Notes: generated from the sequence alone by a model not told the origin. Shown: positions 42,964 through 52,244, counted from the stretch's first letter. The stretch is 64,000 bases of DNA from Mesorhizobium sp. ZC-5 (GCF_025753855.1 NZ_JAOWPT010000003.1:62001-126000), one strand, 5' to 3'. Numbers and translations: made by a program.

Positions 42964-44997
42964 ATGAGGGTGGGATTCGTTGTGATTCGGGTACTGGCCG
43001 CAAGGCCGCTACCAGCTCTGGTCGACAAATGGTGGAATGGCGGTTCGCGGCCTCCTCCGGCGACACCAGTTTCTTCGATGCGCGGCTTCTGGGGCCTTAT
43101 GCGGGCCTACTGGTTTTCGGACCGCTGGAAGGAAGCCTGGGCGCTAACGACGGTTATTGTCCTTCTAACCGCCATATCCAGCAAAGCCGGCGTCTGGATC
43201 GCCGAAGCCTCGGGCGAGTTGGTCAATTCGATCGCCTTTTTCCACAACCCCCTCAATCTCTCTCCGCTCGAGACCTTGCTCAGCAGCGCCGGCATGCTCG
43301 TCACACTGGTGGTGTTCAAGGAAATCGCGTTCGTTGGCATCCGACACTATTTTTCAACGACCCTGCATCGGAAATGGCGCGGCTGGCTGAACGATCGTTT
43401 CAATCAGGCACTGCTTGACGCCAACCACACCCATTTCCACCTGCAGCACGCGGCAAAGGATCGCGAGGGACTGTCGCCCGACGCTCCCGACAATATCGAC
43501 CAGCGCGTGCAGGACTCCATCAAGCAGATGACTGGTGGCGCGATCGGCCTGGCGATGGGCGTGATCGCAGTCGCCACCTCGTTGTTCTTCGTTGGACAGA
43601 AGCTGCTCGAGACCTCGACGGAGATCCGGGGCCTGGAATTCCTCGGCGAATACGGCGGCGCGGTGCTGGCATTGACCGTGGTGGCGGTCTACGTACCGGT
43701 GAATACCCTGATCGCCTTGAAGCTTGGAGGCGTGCTGCAGCGGCTGACCATCGCCATCCAGCAGGTGGAAGGCAGCTATCGCGCTGAACTGACGACCTTT
43801 CTGCGCCGCAGTTTCCATGTCGCGGCCTCGCGTGGCGAGAATGTTCAGAAGGAAATAAACGACCGGCTCTACACCGACGTTGACCGCACCTGGGCACGCC
43901 TCAACTGGATCAACGCGGGATACATGTCGTTCGAGAACATCTACAGCTTCGTGGCGGCAAGGATCGTCGCCTACGCCCCTGGACTGGCGCCCTACGCCAA
44001 CGACCAGATCAACCTCAAGAGCTACATAACCGGTTCCGAACTGGTGCATTCGCTGATCTTCCAATGCTCCTGGCTCATCAAGGAGATGCCGGCGATCGCC
44101 ACGCTGAAGGCAAACGTCAAGCGTGTCACCGACCTCGCCAAGGCGATCGAAAACGTGCAGCAGCCGCAGGATTTTTATCGTCAGACCGGCGAGGCCGATT
44201 TCCGCTACGCCACGCAGCATCCGGTCTTCGGCCTGACCGTCAAGCAGCTCGAACTGAAGCATCAGGGCGATGGGGTTGCTCCGTTCGTCGCGGCGAGCAA
44301 CCTTCGGTTCCGCCGTGGCGAGTGGACCCTCATCAAGGGCGAGTCGGGCTGCGGCAAGACCAGCCTGATCAAGGCGATCAACGGATTGTGGCCCTATGGC
44401 CATGGCGAGATCGTGTTCCCGGAGGGCTTCCGCTCCTATTATGCCGCCCAGGACGTGAAGCTGCCGCAGATTTCGCTGAAGCGGCTGGTCTGCCTACCTG
44501 ACGGCGAGGATGCCTACTCGGATGCGCGTGCCGCGGCGGCGCTTCACAAGGCTGGCCTCGGGGAATTCATCGAATACCTGACCGAAGAGTCCCGCGAGGG
44601 CAAGGTGTGGGATCAGGTCCTGTCCGGCGGCCAGAAGCAGAAGCTGATGCTTGCCCGCATCCTGCTGCTGCAGCCCGGCATTCTCTTCCTCGACGAGGCG
44701 ACCGGCGCGCTCGATCCGGAAGCCAGGATTGCCTTCCACCAGACCATCAAGGACAATTGCTCCGGCATCACCGTCATCAGCATCATGCATGAACCGGAGC
44801 CGCCAAGAGCCGCAAATGGCGCCTCGTTCTACGACAGCATCCTGCAGATCGAGGATGGCATCGCCGTCAAGGCACCGATCGTGCCGGATCATCCCGTGGA
44901 CGTTCCGGCTGTCGTGCAGGCTTTCGCCGGCGAGGGAAGCCGTATGCGGCTTGCCCGTATAATCCGCACCAAGGGACGCCGTCCGAATCTGCGCTGA
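42964..44997 (+). CDS. SbmA/BacA-like ABC transporter (fused membrane and ATPase domains)
   Basis: The 677-residue protein joins an ABC_membrane_2 domain (six hydrophobic segments, about residues 50-400) with a C-terminal ATPase: Walker A GESGCGKTS, signature LSGGQKQKL, Walker B ILFLDEATGALD and IMHEPEP. This is the YddA/BacA-related half-transporter family, which acts as a dimer and in rhizobia takes up peptides or exports very-long-chain fatty acids. The ATG at 42964 has no Shine-Dalgarno; the ATG at 43078 would shorten it by 38 residues. A palindromic operator lies just upstream. Confidence 0.85.
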   Translation: MRVGFVVIRVLAARPLPALVDKWWNGGSRPPPATPVSSMRGFWGLMRAYWFSDRWKEAWALTTVIVLLTAISSKAGVWIAEASGELVNSIAFFHNPLNLSPLETLLSSAGMLVTLVVFKEIAFVGIRHYFSTTLHRKWRGWLNDRFNQALLDANHTHFHLQHAAKDREGLSPDAPDNIDQRVQDSIKQMTGGAIGLAMGVIAVATSLFFVGQKLLETSTEIRGLEFLGEYGGAVLALTVVAVYVPVNTLIALKLGGVLQRLTIAIQQVEGSYRAELTTFLRRSFHVAASRGENVQKEINDRLYTDVDRTWARLNWINAGYMSFENIYSFVAARIVAYAPGLAPYANDQINLKSYITGSELVHSLIFQCSWLIKEMPAIATLKANVKRVTDLAKAIENVQQPQDFYRQTGEADFRYATQHPVFGLTVKQLELKHQGDGVAPFVAASNLRFRRGEWTLIKGESGCGKTSLIKAINGLWPYGHGEIVFPEGFRSYYAAQDVKLPQISLKRLVCLPDGEDAYSDARAAAALHKAGLGEFIEYLTEESREGKVWDQVLSGGQKQKLMLARILLLQPGILFLDEATGALDPEARIAFHQTIKDNCSGITVISIMHEPEPPRAANGASFYDSILQIEDGIAVKAPIVPDHPVDVPAVVQAFAGEGSRMRLARIIRTKGRRPNLR

Positions 44998-44999
44998 CG

Positions 45000-45824
45000 T
45001 CAGGAGGGCTGGCGTGTCGGGCTGGCCGCCGCCATGGCGCGCAGCAGTTCGGCAGTGCGCTGATCGGCCGGAAAAAAAGATTCCACCGCCAGTTCCGACA
45101 GCGTGACGTCGAGCGGTGTCCCGAACACGGTGATTGTCGAGATGAACGACAGAACATCGCCGCCCATCTTCAGCCGCAACGGTACGGCAATGGCTGCCTG
45201 ATCCTTGTGGATAACGGCCGGTCCGCCGCGCGCAGCGCCAGGATAGGCCGATACTTCCTTTTCGAGCTCGATGAGCACCGGGTCGGCGACGGCGTCGTTT
45301 TGCCGTCGAAGCCTGTCGATCAGGTGCGACCGCCACTCGTTCAGATTGACGATGAAAGGCGCCAGGCCTTTCGGATGCAGGCTGAGGCGGTAGACATTGA
45401 CCGGCGGCGTCAGCAAGGAAGCTTCGCTCACCGCGGCGAGGAAGGGACCGATCGCATTGTTGGCGGAGATCATGTTCCAGTGCCGATCGACGGCAATCGC
45501 CGGATTGGGTTCGTGCCCCCGAAGCACCAGATTGACCGCGTCGAGCGCCGGCGAGAGTGTCGGGTCGGTGATCGGACGCTCGCCGAAGGCCGGCGCAAAG
45601 CCGGCGGCGAGCAGCATGTGGTTGCGCTCGCGCAAGGGTATCTCCAGCATCTCCGCCAGATGCATCACCATTTCGCGCGAAGGGGCGGAGCGCCCGCTTT
45701 CCACGAAACTCAGATGCCGCTGCGAAATCTCCGCCTCGCTGGCGAGGTCGAGTTGGCTCATGCGGCGCTTGGTGCGCCACTCGCGGATGAGGTTGCCGAT
45801 CGGCATGTCGTGTGTCGTGTTCAT
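45000..45824 (-). CDS. XRE-family transcriptional regulator with MmyB-like ligand domain
   Basis: The 274-residue protein has an N-terminal helix-turn-helix (IGNLIREWRTKRRMSQLDLA, SEAEISQRHLSFVESGR) and a C-terminal MmyB-like domain often involved in ligand sensing. It is transcribed divergently from a small membrane protein gene, and the shared 132-bp region has a dyad (45859-45875). Autoregulation and control of the divergent gene are the simplest inference. Confidence 0.85.
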   Translation of the reverse strand: MNTTHDMPIGNLIREWRTKRRMSQLDLASEAEISQRHLSFVESGRSAPSREMVMHLAEMLEIPLRERNHMLLAAGFAPAFGERPITDPTLSPALDAVNLVLRGHEPNPAIAVDRHWNMISANNAIGPFLAAVSEASLLTPPVNVYRLSLHPKGLAPFIVNLNEWRSHLIDRLRRQNDAVADPVLIELEKEVSAYPGAARGGPAVIHKDQAAIAVPLRLKMGGDVLSFISTITVFGTPLDVTLSELAVESFFPADQRTAELLRAMAAASPTRQPS

Positions 45825-45858
45825 GACCGGAACCTAACCCAAACCGAATATCGATCCT

Positions 45859-45875
45859 ATTACCTCATGCGTAAT
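45859..45875. promoter_or_regulatory. Dyad ATTAC-N7-GTAAT in the divergent regulator/membrane protein promoter region
   Basis: The arms ATTAC (45859-45863) and GTAAT (45871-45875) are perfect inverted repeats around a 7-bp spacer. The site lies 34 bp before the regulator start and about 80 bp before the divergent gene, a typical location for an operator serving both. Confidence 0.45.
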
Positions 45876-45956
45876 CGTCAGGCCGAAAGGCGGCTGGCAT
45901 GTTGCCGTCATCGAAACCGCCGGACCAAGCGAACAGCAACACCAAAGGAGACGATC

Positions 45957-46352
45957 ATGTCCGTGACGATTACCCCTTTCCTCCGCAACGCACTCAACGC
46001 CGACGCGCTGATCAGCGGTGCCGCCGGCCTCCTGATGATGGGCGGCGCGAACTTCCTTTCGCCGTTTCTCGAACTGCCGGCGCCGCTGCTCTTCGGAGCC
46101 GGGCTGGCGCTGGTTCCCTTCGTGGCGATGCTGGTCGTCGTTGCCCGTCGGCAAACCGTTTCGCGGCTGGTGCTGGTCGACATCATCGCGATCAACGCAT
46201 TGTGGGTCGTCGGCAGCGTCGCGTTGCTGGTCAGCGGTGCGGTGGCGCCGAACCTGCTCGGCATCCTGTTCGTCGCGGCGCAGGCGGTTGCCGTCGCCCT
46301 GTTCGCGGAATTGCAGTTCGTCGGCATGCGGCGTGCCGCGGCGGCAGCCTGA
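45957..46352 (+). CDS. Small four-helix membrane protein, unknown function
   Basis: An AAAGGAG seven bases before the ATG at 45957 supports this start, giving 131 residues. Four hydrophobic segments are visible (about residues 15-32, 42-62, 72-94 and 98-122) with very few charges. I do not recognise a named domain. It is transcribed divergently from an XRE regulator and is followed by a thioesterase gene 25 bp later, so it probably belongs to a small regulated operon. Confidence 0.75.
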   Translation: MSVTITPFLRNALNADALISGAAGLLMMGGANFLSPFLELPAPLLFGAGLALVPFVAMLVVVARRQTVSRLVLVDIIAINALWVVGSVALLVSGAVAPNLLGILFVAAQAVAVALFAELQFVGMRRAAAAA

Positions 46353-46377
46353 TCCCATTGGATCGAAGGAGCGGCAG

Positions 46378-46812
46378 ATGCAGACGAGCGCTCGCTACTG
46401 GATCGACGAGGTCCTGATCAAGTCTCCCTTCGCCGCGCCGCTTGGCCTCGAAGTGGTGGCGGCAGAGATGGACAGGGTCATTCTCCGGCTGCCGTTCCGC
46501 AGTGACCTCGCGACCGTGGGCAGCATCGTCCATGGCGGTGCGGTCGCCACGCTGATCGATGTCGCGGGCGCCGCGGCGTCGGCTTCGGGGGTCACCGGAG
46601 ATGATGTCACCGGCGGCGCCACTTCGCACCTGAGCATTGCCTATCTGGCGCCCGCCGACGGGCGCGATATCGAAGCGGAGGCTGTGATCGTCCATCGTAC
46701 GCGCAGCCAGACAGTCAGCGACGTGTCGGTGCGCAATGCCGATGGTAAACTGGTCGCCAAGGGAACGGTGATCAGCCGCATCTTCCGGCAGGCTGATGGG
46801 GCAAAAGCTTAG
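46378..46812 (+). CDS. PaaI-family hotdog-fold thioesterase
   Basis: The ATG at 46378 has GAAGGAG upstream, giving 144 residues. The hotdog signature IVHGGAVATLIDVAGAAA is present, with the conserved His-Gly-Gly and Asp, followed by the TSHLSIAYLAPA strand. Members hydrolyse aryl- or acyl-CoA thioesters. Its last four bases overlap the convergent uracil-DNA glycosylase gene. Substrate is unknown. Confidence 0.88.
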   Translation: MQTSARYWIDEVLIKSPFAAPLGLEVVAAEMDRVILRLPFRSDLATVGSIVHGGAVATLIDVAGAAASASGVTGDDVTGGATSHLSIAYLAPADGRDIEAEAVIVHRTRSQTVSDVSVRNADGKLVAKGTVISRIFRQADGAKA

Positions 46813-47690
46813 GCAAGATTGCGAAGCTTCGCCTTCACCTCCAGGAAATCCCGCCATGCAAGTTTCTTGTGGGCGGGATTTCTCAGGAGATAGGCCGGGT
46901 GGAAGGTCGGCATGGTCGCGATCTCCTGGCCTGCAGGCGTGCGATGGATGCCCCAGTTTCCGCGCAGCCGCATGATGCCGGTCTGCGTTTTCAGCAACAG
47001 TTTCGATGACGGATTGCCGAGCGTCATCATGACTTTCGGGTTGGCGAGTTCGATCTGCCGTTCGATGAACGGCCGGCATATTTCCGTCTCCATGGGGGAG
47101 GGGTCACGGTTACCCGGCGGCCGCCACGGAATCACATTGGCGATGTAGACCGAACTCCGGTCACGGCCGATCGCTGCGAGGATGCGGTCGAGCAACTGGC
47201 CGGAGCGTCCGACGAACGGCAGGCCCTCAAGATCCTCGTCGCGCCCCGGCGCTTCGCCGACCAGCATCAGGTCGGCATCCGGATTGCCATCGGCAAACAC
47301 CAGGTTTTTCGCGGTGAATTTCAGGTTGCAGCCATCGAAAGCGGCCATGATCTCCCTGAGTTCCGCAAGCGAACCGGCCTTGCTTGCGGCTTCACGGGCG
47401 AGGGCGGCCTGTGCGCCGTCGGGAACCGCGGCTGTTTGCGGCCTGGCCGGCGGAGCGTCCGGTGCGTTCCGGAGTTCGGTTCGAGGTGTTTCTTCCTGCG
47501 GCTGCGAAGGCTGGCGCCCGCCCTGGCTGGTTTCCGGCGCCGCAGTCTGCCCCGCAGCAGGTGCTTTTCTGGCCGCGCCCTGCTCGAATCGGTTCGGCGC
47601 GACATCGTCCAGTGCCTCGTCGACACCCGCCTCGGCGTAGAAGCGCAGGAGGTCGCCTATGTCCGGCAGTGGTTCCTTGGGCTCGGTCAA
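46809..47690 (-). CDS. Uracil-DNA glycosylase, family 4-like without Fe-S cysteines
   Basis: The 293-residue protein begins at TTG with GGAGAGG upstream. After a disordered Pro/Ala/Gln-rich extension of about 100 residues comes the glycosylase domain: GEAPGRDEDLEG, PFVGRSGQLLDRIL, ANVIPWRPPGNRDPS and FHPAYLLRNP. It excises uracil from DNA. Family 4 enzymes normally ligate a [4Fe-4S] cluster with four cysteines; only two cysteines exist here (FDGCNLK and ICRPF), so the cluster is absent. This variant is expected in some alphaproteobacteria. Confidence 0.88.
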   Translation of the reverse strand: MTEPKEPLPDIGDLLRFYAEAGVDEALDDVAPNRFEQGAARKAPAAGQTAAPETSQGGRQPSQPQEETPRTELRNAPDAPPARPQTAAVPDGAQAALAREAASKAGSLAELREIMAAFDGCNLKFTAKNLVFADGNPDADLMLVGEAPGRDEDLEGLPFVGRSGQLLDRILAAIGRDRSSVYIANVIPWRPPGNRDPSPMETEICRPFIERQIELANPKVMMTLGNPSSKLLLKTQTGIMRLRGNWGIHRTPAGQEIATMPTFHPAYLLRNPAHKKLAWRDFLEVKAKLRNLA

Positions 47691-47741
47691 TGTTCTGCCT
47701 CTCCGCCAACCGGTTCGCAGATTGCCGCCTCGAACGCAAGT

Positions 47742-48368
47742 TCAGGAAGACGGAATGCGCGGATCCAGCACCAGGTAGAACTGCGTGCGCGGCGTGAAAT
47801 CGGTCACCAGAAACGAAAACGTCGCCGCCTTCAGCGGATCCACCCGACCGTTGCGCAGAAGCAGCCGGTCATAGGGCTCGAAGTCACGGCTGAATTCGGC
47901 AAAACTGTCGGACGAGATGTGGTCGTCGCTGGATTGCCGCTGGTCGAAGGACAGGCCGTCGCCGAAGACGCTTGCTTTTCCGAGTATCTCCTGAAGCTCG
48001 AATTCGAACTCCACCCAAGCCTGGCCGCTGTTGTTGATGACGACGGCGCGCATGTAGAGAAATCCGCTGGCCGCATCCTCCGACGAACTGAATGGCTGGA
48101 GCGGCCCGATCGTCCGGATCACGAGCGTCACGGGACTGGACGATTCCAGCTCCTGCGTGATGACGATCGGATCCCTCCTGCTGCCTTTTCCCGTGGCGGA
48201 AATGATATGGAAGCCGCCAAGTTCGTCGGAAAAGGAATAAGGCCCGGCTTCCAAGGGGCCTCGTACAGCATTGCTTTCCTCGGCGCGAAGCCCGGAAGCC
48301 GCCAGCAGGAGCGAGAGAGCTCCGACGACGCTGATTGCCGATACTCGACCCGGGAGGCGGTGCCGCAT
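47742..48368 (-). CDS. Exported protein of unknown function
   Basis: The frame opens at 48455, but the ATG at 48368 begins a signal peptide (MRHRLPGRVSAISVVGALSL), giving 208 residues. The mature protein is beta-rich and acidic (ITQELESSSPVTLVIRTIG, VVINNSGQAWVEFEFEL) with an immunoglobulin-like look, which would fit a periplasmic binding or structural role. I do not recognise the family. It is divergent from the ETF-QO gene. Confidence 0.7.
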   Translation of the reverse strand: MRHRLPGRVSAISVVGALSLLLAASGLRAEESNAVRGPLEAGPYSFSDELGGFHIISATGKGSRRDPIVITQELESSSPVTLVIRTIGPLQPFSSSEDAASGFLYMRAVVINNSGQAWVEFEFELQEILGKASVFGDGLSFDQRQSSDDHISSDSFAEFSRDFEPYDRLLLRNGRVDPLKAATFSFLVTDFTPRTQFYLVLDPRIPSS

Positions 48369-48454
48369 GCGGCGAATATGACCGAGAACCGGGATTTCGC
48401 AAACTGGAAAAGGTGGCAGGTCATCTCGCTCGGACGCAAACTGCCGTATACACA

Positions 48455-48483
48455 TTGACGCTTACGTTAACGGAATTTATCTT
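48455..48483 (+). promoter_or_regulatory. Putative promoter of ETF-QO with ACGT-centred near-palindrome
   Basis: A -35 TTGACG at 48455-48460 and -10 TATCTT at 48478-48483 are 17 bp apart. The spacer starts with CTTACGTTAACGGAA, a near-palindrome resembling operators of LiuR-type MerR regulators of branched-chain amino acid and fatty acid catabolism. ETF-QO is a plausible member of such a regulon. The regulator assignment is inferred. Confidence 0.5.
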
Positions 48484-48605
48484 GGTGCTATGCTGCGGCT
48501 GAACGCCCCGCCGTTTGTGTAATGGTTTCACGCCGCTGATGGATGCGCTATGAGCGACGAGTACGGGGTAAGCGCCTGCGGCAGCGCGAAGATGCGGAGG
48601 ACCTG

Positions 48606-50288
48606 ATGAGCGAGATCGAACGCGAGAGCATGGAATTCGACGTGGTGATCGTCGGCGCAGGCCCTGCGGGACTGTCGGCGGCGATCCGGCTCAAGCAGAT
48701 CAATCCGGAACTCTCGGTCGTCGTGCTCGAAAAGGGTGGCGAGGTCGGCGCCCACATCCTGTCCGGCGCGGTGGTCGATCCCATCGGCATCGACCGGTTG
48801 CTGCCGGAATGGCGTACGGAAGAGGACCATCCCTTCAAGACCCCGGTAACCGACGACCGCTTCCTGGTGCTGACGAAATCCGGCAGCTTCCGCCTGCCCA
48901 ATTTCATGATGCCGCCGCTGATGAACAACCACGGCAACTACATCGTCTCGTTGAGCAATGTCTGCAAATGGCTGGCGGCGAAGGCGGAGGCGCTGGGCGT
49001 CGAGATCTATCCGGGCTTCGCTGCCGCCGGTTTGCTTTACGACGACAAGGGTGCGGTGAACGGCGTCTATACCGGCGACATGGGTGTCGAGCGGGACGGG
49101 ACGCACGGGCCGTCCTACGCCCCCGGCATGGCGCTGATGGGCAAATATGTGCTGATCGGCGAGGGCGCACGCGGCTCGCTCGCCAAGCAGCTGATCGCCA
49201 AGTTCAACCTTTCCGACGGCCGCGATCCGGGCAAGTACGGCATCGGCCTGAAGGAGCTCTGGCAGGTGAAGCCGGAAAACCACAAGCCGGGCCTCGTCCA
49301 GCACTCGTTCGGCTGGCCGCTGGACATGAAGACCGGCGGCGGTTCGTTCCTCTATCACCTCGAGGACAACATGGTTGCGGTTGGATATGTCCTCCACCTC
49401 AACTACAAGAACCCCTATCTGGCGCCATTCGAGGAATTCCAGCGCTTCAAGACGCATCCTTCGATCCGCGGCACCTTCGAGGGAGGCAAGCGCCTCTCCT
49501 ATGGCGCGCGTGCCATCACCGAGGGCGGCTGGCAGTCGGTGCCGAAGATGTCCTTTCCGGGCGGCGTGCTGCTCGGCTGCGCCGCCGGCCTGGTCAACGT
49601 CCCGCGTATCAAGGGTTCGCACAACGCCGTGCTCTCCGGTATGCAGGCCGCCGAACATGTGGCTGCCGCCATCGCCGCCGGCCGCGCCAATGACGAACTC
49701 GACGGCTATGAAAGCGGATGGCGCGACAGCGACATCGGCAAAGATCTCAAGAAGGTCCGCAACGTCAAGCCGCTGTGGTCGCGCTTCGGCACCATCGTCG
49801 GCGTCGGGCTCGGCGGCTTCGACATGTGGACCAACACGCTGTTCGGCTTCTCGCTGTTCGGCACCATGAAGCACGGCAAGCCGGACTACGCCTCGCTGGA
49901 GCCGGCGGAAAAGCACCAGAAGATTGCCTATCCCAAGCCGGACGGCGTGCTGACCTTCGATCGCCTTTCATCGGTCTTCCTCTCCAACACCAATCACGAG
50001 GAAGACCAGCCGATCCATCTCCAGGTGAAGGACATGGAGCTGCAGAAGCGTTCGGAATACGGAGTCTTCGCCGGGCCGTCGTCGCGCTACTGCCCGGCCG
50101 GCGTCTATGAGTGGGTCGACAAGGACGGCAACTCGATCGCCAACGATCCGGGGCACGAGGACGCGAAGTTCGTCATCAACGCGCAGAACTGCGTCCACTG
50201 CAAAACCTGCGACATCAAGGATCCCAACCAGAACATCAATTGGGTGCCGCCCCAGGGTGGCGAAGGGCCGGTCTATACCAACATGTAG
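48606..50288 (+). CDS. Electron transfer flavoprotein-ubiquinone oxidoreductase (ETF-QO)
   Basis: The ATG at 48606 has GGAGG upstream and gives 560 residues. The FAD site VVIVGAGPAGLSAAIRLK is at the N-terminus, followed by ELSVVVLEKG and the ETF-QO signature GVVSHIL-like HILSGAVVDP. The C-terminus carries the [4Fe-4S] ferredoxin domain with CPAGVYEW and CVHCKTCDIKDP. It transfers electrons from reduced ETF (fed by acyl-CoA and amino acid dehydrogenases) to ubiquinone at the inner membrane. Confidence 0.96.
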   Translation: MSEIERESMEFDVVIVGAGPAGLSAAIRLKQINPELSVVVLEKGGEVGAHILSGAVVDPIGIDRLLPEWRTEEDHPFKTPVTDDRFLVLTKSGSFRLPNFMMPPLMNNHGNYIVSLSNVCKWLAAKAEALGVEIYPGFAAAGLLYDDKGAVNGVYTGDMGVERDGTHGPSYAPGMALMGKYVLIGEGARGSLAKQLIAKFNLSDGRDPGKYGIGLKELWQVKPENHKPGLVQHSFGWPLDMKTGGGSFLYHLEDNMVAVGYVLHLNYKNPYLAPFEEFQRFKTHPSIRGTFEGGKRLSYGARAITEGGWQSVPKMSFPGGVLLGCAAGLVNVPRIKGSHNAVLSGMQAAEHVAAAIAAGRANDELDGYESGWRDSDIGKDLKKVRNVKPLWSRFGTIVGVGLGGFDMWTNTLFGFSLFGTMKHGKPDYASLEPAEKHQKIAYPKPDGVLTFDRLSSVFLSNTNHEEDQPIHLQVKDMELQKRSEYGVFAGPSSRYCPAGVYEWVDKDGNSIANDPGHEDAKFVINAQNCVHCKTCDIKDPNQNINWVPPQGGEGPVYTNM

Positions 50289-50392
50289 ACGAACCAACAT
50301 GTAGGCGAGCCTCTCCGCGCGGCGTGGATTGCGTCTCGATATTGAAACACGGCATCGGATATGCTGTGTTCCAGTCGAGCGGAGATCCGATC

Positions 50393-50989
50393 ATGCGTTC
50401 CATCGCCTGGGCCGGGATACTAGCAGTAGCTTTGTGTGCCGGTTTTGCTGGCGCTGCCTCTGCGGGCGTCAAGATCACCGTCAAGAAAGCCAGCTACGAG
50501 ATCAACGGCAAGACCGGAGAGGCGTTGATCGAGGCCATGGATCGCCGCGGTCCAAAGCATGGCTTTCTGACGCGGGCGATCGCCCAGACCAGATATTCGG
50601 TGGGATGGAACATCACCTGGGCGGAGAGAAACGGCTCCTGCCGGCTGAAGAAAGCCGATGCCCTCCTCTCACTGACCTACACCTATCCGCAGGTGAGGGA
50701 TTCGCTCTCACCGCAATTGCGCAAGCGCTGGGCGCGCTTCATGAGCGGCGTCAGGAAACACGAGGAAACGCACGGGACGATCGCGCGCCAGATGGTCACG
50801 ACCGCGGAGCGCTCGATATCGGGGCTTGTCGTCGCCGACGACCGGGGCTGCCGCAAGGCTCAGGCCATGGTCAAGAAGCGCGTCAATGCGATCTACAGCC
50901 AATATGAGAAGCGGCAGATACTCTTCGACAAGAAGGAGCATGGCGACGGCGGCAATGTCGAAAACCTGCTCCTGTTTCTGAAGAAGTAG
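50393..50989 (+). CDS. DUF922 putative secreted zinc protease, copy 1
   Basis: The ATG at 50393 begins a signal peptide (MRSIAWAGILAVALCAGFAG), giving 198 residues. The DUF922 domain has a likely metal motif HEETHGTIA (HExxH) and ends with a conserved GDGGNVENLL. It is expected to be a periplasmic metalloprotease, but activity is not shown. A related copy lies at 52245-52844, separated by an oppositely oriented EEP gene. Confidence 0.8.
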   Translation: MRSIAWAGILAVALCAGFAGAASAGVKITVKKASYEINGKTGEALIEAMDRRGPKHGFLTRAIAQTRYSVGWNITWAERNGSCRLKKADALLSLTYTYPQVRDSLSPQLRKRWARFMSGVRKHEETHGTIARQMVTTAERSISGLVVADDRGCRKAQAMVKKRVNAIYSQYEKRQILFDKKEHGDGGNVENLLLFLKK

Positions 50990-51019
50990 CCTTCGACCGT
51001 CGCAATATCATGTACGGCA

Positions 51020-52045
51020 CTAGCCGTGCGGACCTCTTGGGGGCGAAAGGTCCACCGTCACCGTCGGCGCTTCGCTGTCGGGAGCCGGCGGGCCGGCCAG
51101 CAGCGAGAATTCCACCAGCACCGGCAGATGGTCGGATCCCGCATCGTCCTGCGTCTTCGCCGAATGGACGACCACGTTGCCCTTGGCGAGCACCTGGTCG
51201 ATGGGCAAACCGATGAAGGGGCGCAGCGGTTTCGGCAGTTTGCGGTGCAGCCAGGTCGGCCCGATCGACTCCACCAGCGTCAAGCCACCTGCTTCGGCGA
51301 CGCGCCTCGCTGAAACGCTCCAGCCGGTCGCGTTGAAATCGCCGGCCAGGATCGCGGTATCGCCGAGCGTGCCGAGAACGCCGGCCAGATCGTCGACCTG
51401 CGCCCATTGATGATAAGGCCAGGGCCAGCCGAGGTGCAGTGCGGCGACCTTCACCATCTGCCCGCCGAAGTCGATGGATGCGATCGCGATCGAACCATTG
51501 CCGAAGCAATTTGCCGGCACTCCGGCTTCGAACGGCCGCCGCGACAGGATCGCCACGCCGCCGACGCGTGTCGTGCCCTTGCAGATCACGCGATGCGGAT
51601 ATGCGGCGGATAGACGCTCGAGCGGGGCAATCCATTTCGTCGAGACTTCGTTGAAGGTGATAACGTCCGGCTGCGTCCTCCCGATCAGCGACAGCACCTT
51701 TTCCGGTGTCTGGTTGTCGAAGCGCAGATTCATCTGCAGCAGCCGATAGACGGCACGCGCATCATCCTTGGGAGCGAAGGCCGCATGCACGCTGGTCAGG
51801 CCGGGAAAAGAGAAAGAGGCGGAAACCGAGGAAAACGCGGCGGCGGCAAACAGCAGCCCGACGACACCCTCTTTCCAGAATCCGATCAGCAGGAGCGCGA
51901 TCGCCACGAGGCCGAGCAGCACTGCAAGATGGCCGCGGAAATGCGCTACCGAATCCAAAGCCGGATGAAGCCGGCCAAGGAACGACAGCGACAACAGGGC
52001 GGCGATCGCCAATGCTGTCAACGGAAGAAGGATTCGAAAAATCAT
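51020..52045 (-). CDS. Membrane-anchored EEP-family (endonuclease/exonuclease/phosphatase) protein
   Basis: A TTG-initiated frame starts at 52078, but ATG 52045 gives 341 residues. Three hydrophobic segments fill the first 85 residues (IFRILLPLTALAIAALLSL, LAVLLGLVAIALLLIGF, VVGLLFAAAAFS). The EEP domain outside the membrane has LLQMNLRFDN, ITFNEVSTKW (Glu), LAGDFNATGWS and GSDHLPVLVEF. It is likely a membrane-bound phosphatase or nuclease facing the periplasm. The gene lies between two DUF922 genes. Confidence 0.85.
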   Translation of the reverse strand: MIFRILLPLTALAIAALLSLSFLGRLHPALDSVAHFRGHLAVLLGLVAIALLLIGFWKEGVVGLLFAAAAFSSVSASFSFPGLTSVHAAFAPKDDARAVYRLLQMNLRFDNQTPEKVLSLIGRTQPDVITFNEVSTKWIAPLERLSAAYPHRVICKGTTRVGGVAILSRRPFEAGVPANCFGNGSIAIASIDFGGQMVKVAALHLGWPWPYHQWAQVDDLAGVLGTLGDTAILAGDFNATGWSVSARRVAEAGGLTLVESIGPTWLHRKLPKPLRPFIGLPIDQVLAKGNVVVHSAKTQDDAGSDHLPVLVEFSLLAGPPAPDSEAPTVTVDLSPPRGPHG

Positions 52046-52244
52046 TGGCCTGTTATGTCTCAAAAAGCCGGGCGACAAAACATGGCGATTTTGGCCGATT
52101 TCAGCCCAAGGCTAAAATCATTCCTTGAACCAGGAAGGCACCCGAGAAGCGGACGTTCTCGCTGCACGGCAACGCACATCATTGATGCCGGAGCGCGTCG
52201 CCCGTAGTGTCGACGCGAAGATGCAGGTGATTGCGGGGATTCGC

